Both the position numbers and the translations under genes were made by a program. DNA of 64,000 bases from an uncultured Pseudomonas sp. (GTDB lineage: Bacteria > Pseudomonadota > Gammaproteobacteria > Pseudomonadales > Pseudomonadaceae): NCBI RefSeq assembly GCF_913774235.1, contig NZ_CAJYDW010000005.1, positions 372,001 to 436,000 of the forward strand. The letters are read 5' to 3'. Shown here in pieces: positions 63,804 through 64,000 of the stretch; positions within the stretch are counted from its first letter, which is position 1, and the number at the start of each line of letters is the position of its first letter. Below the pieces are notes generated by a model. The model saw nothing but the letters and a program-made list of their open reading frames with translations. It was not told the origin of the DNA and did no database searches.

Positions 63804-64000
63804 TGAGAGTTAGCGGCAGCTTCTAGTTTTGTAACTATGAGGTTGCCTTTGTTATGTTGTTATATAGAATCGGTTCGCGCTTGTCCTGTTTAAAGTGGTG
63901 CTGAGAGGGCACGCTATAAGAATTTATTTTGTTTTTCTATGTGGGAATTAAATCTTAAAACCAAGCTCTCTTGGTTGGGTACTTGTATTTTGAACGGTTC
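63804..64000. other. AT-rich end of window, no gene seen
   Basis: The AT-rich composition of the island continues to the window edge. No frame or terminator that I can support; a partner gene could begin beyond 64000. Confidence 0.5.

Noticed and set aside
1-64000. tRNA or rRNA genes
   Set aside because: No cloverleaf-like segment or rRNA sequence was noticed by eye; a covariance-model scan would be needed to exclude one.

Overview
The window is a GC-rich bacterial chromosome segment that reads as Pseudomonas throughout: XenA-type old yellow enzyme, xdhA-xdhB-xdhC-guaD, cydP-cydA-cydB-cydX-ybgE behind an ANR-type site, a SfnB-type sulfur-scavenging operon behind a sigma-54 promoter, and Pseudomonas-style REP hairpins. 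The P. oryzihabitans/psychrotolerans group is only a guess. The last 3 kb differ sharply: a sampled 60-base line at 60061-60120 has 42 G/C, while 62281-62340 has 22.

Layout. 1-926: 3' part of xenA, followed by a strong terminator and three tandem 103-bp REP-containing repeats. 1557-3976 (minus): DUF898 membrane protein coupled to an M48 peptidase. 4377-10356 (minus): purine catabolism (xanthine dehydrogenase, its maturation factor, guanine deaminase). 10516-13767 (plus): a CHASE4-PAS-GGDEF-EAL protein and a HIT-family protein. 13855-22318 (minus): a compact catabolic cluster (DUF2147 protein, outer-membrane porin-like protein, FGGY kinase, class II aldolase, class III aminotransferase, a second aldolase-fold protein without metal ligands, MFS transporter, class 3 aldehyde dehydrogenase), with a divergent TetR regulator and a perfect 16-bp palindrome between them. 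23201-26369 (minus): small membrane protein, NYN-domain protein, NIT-domain chemoreceptor. 26587-29951 (minus): cytochrome bd operon. 30211-32577: small exported protein, HI0933-like flavoprotein, VapBC.

32773-40208 (plus) is a seven-gene operon: SfnB-like acyl-CoA-dehydrogenase-fold oxidoreductase, an unknown 118-aa protein, a four-gene sugar-type (CUT2) ABC importer and an FMN monooxygenase. A well-formed sigma-54 promoter precedes it. 40269-46238: hybrid histidine kinase, small DMT transporter, secreted endonuclease I, and a short-chain dehydrogenase divergent from an HxlR regulator. 46389-50432: TrmH-type methyltransferase, FAD dehydrogenase, RlmE without FtsH behind it, a 46-bp insertion-sequence relic at the rlmE stop codon, and an orphan small gene. 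50639-52767: CheW and its chemoreceptor. 53596-60916: BPL-N protein, DUF1993 protein, SDR-NCS1 permease-LuxR group, RlhA.

61008-64000 is an AT-rich island. It opens with a second, 143-bp relic carrying related inverted repeats and holds one large gene (61239-63803) whose C-terminus has both motifs of a CHAT caspase-like protease. Its N-terminal ~650 residues match no family I recognise. This is the best candidate for an undescribed, probably defence-related, system; the island continues past the window. The sulfur operon and the FGGY/aldolase/aminotransferase cluster are the next most interesting because each combines known families in a way whose substrate I cannot assign.
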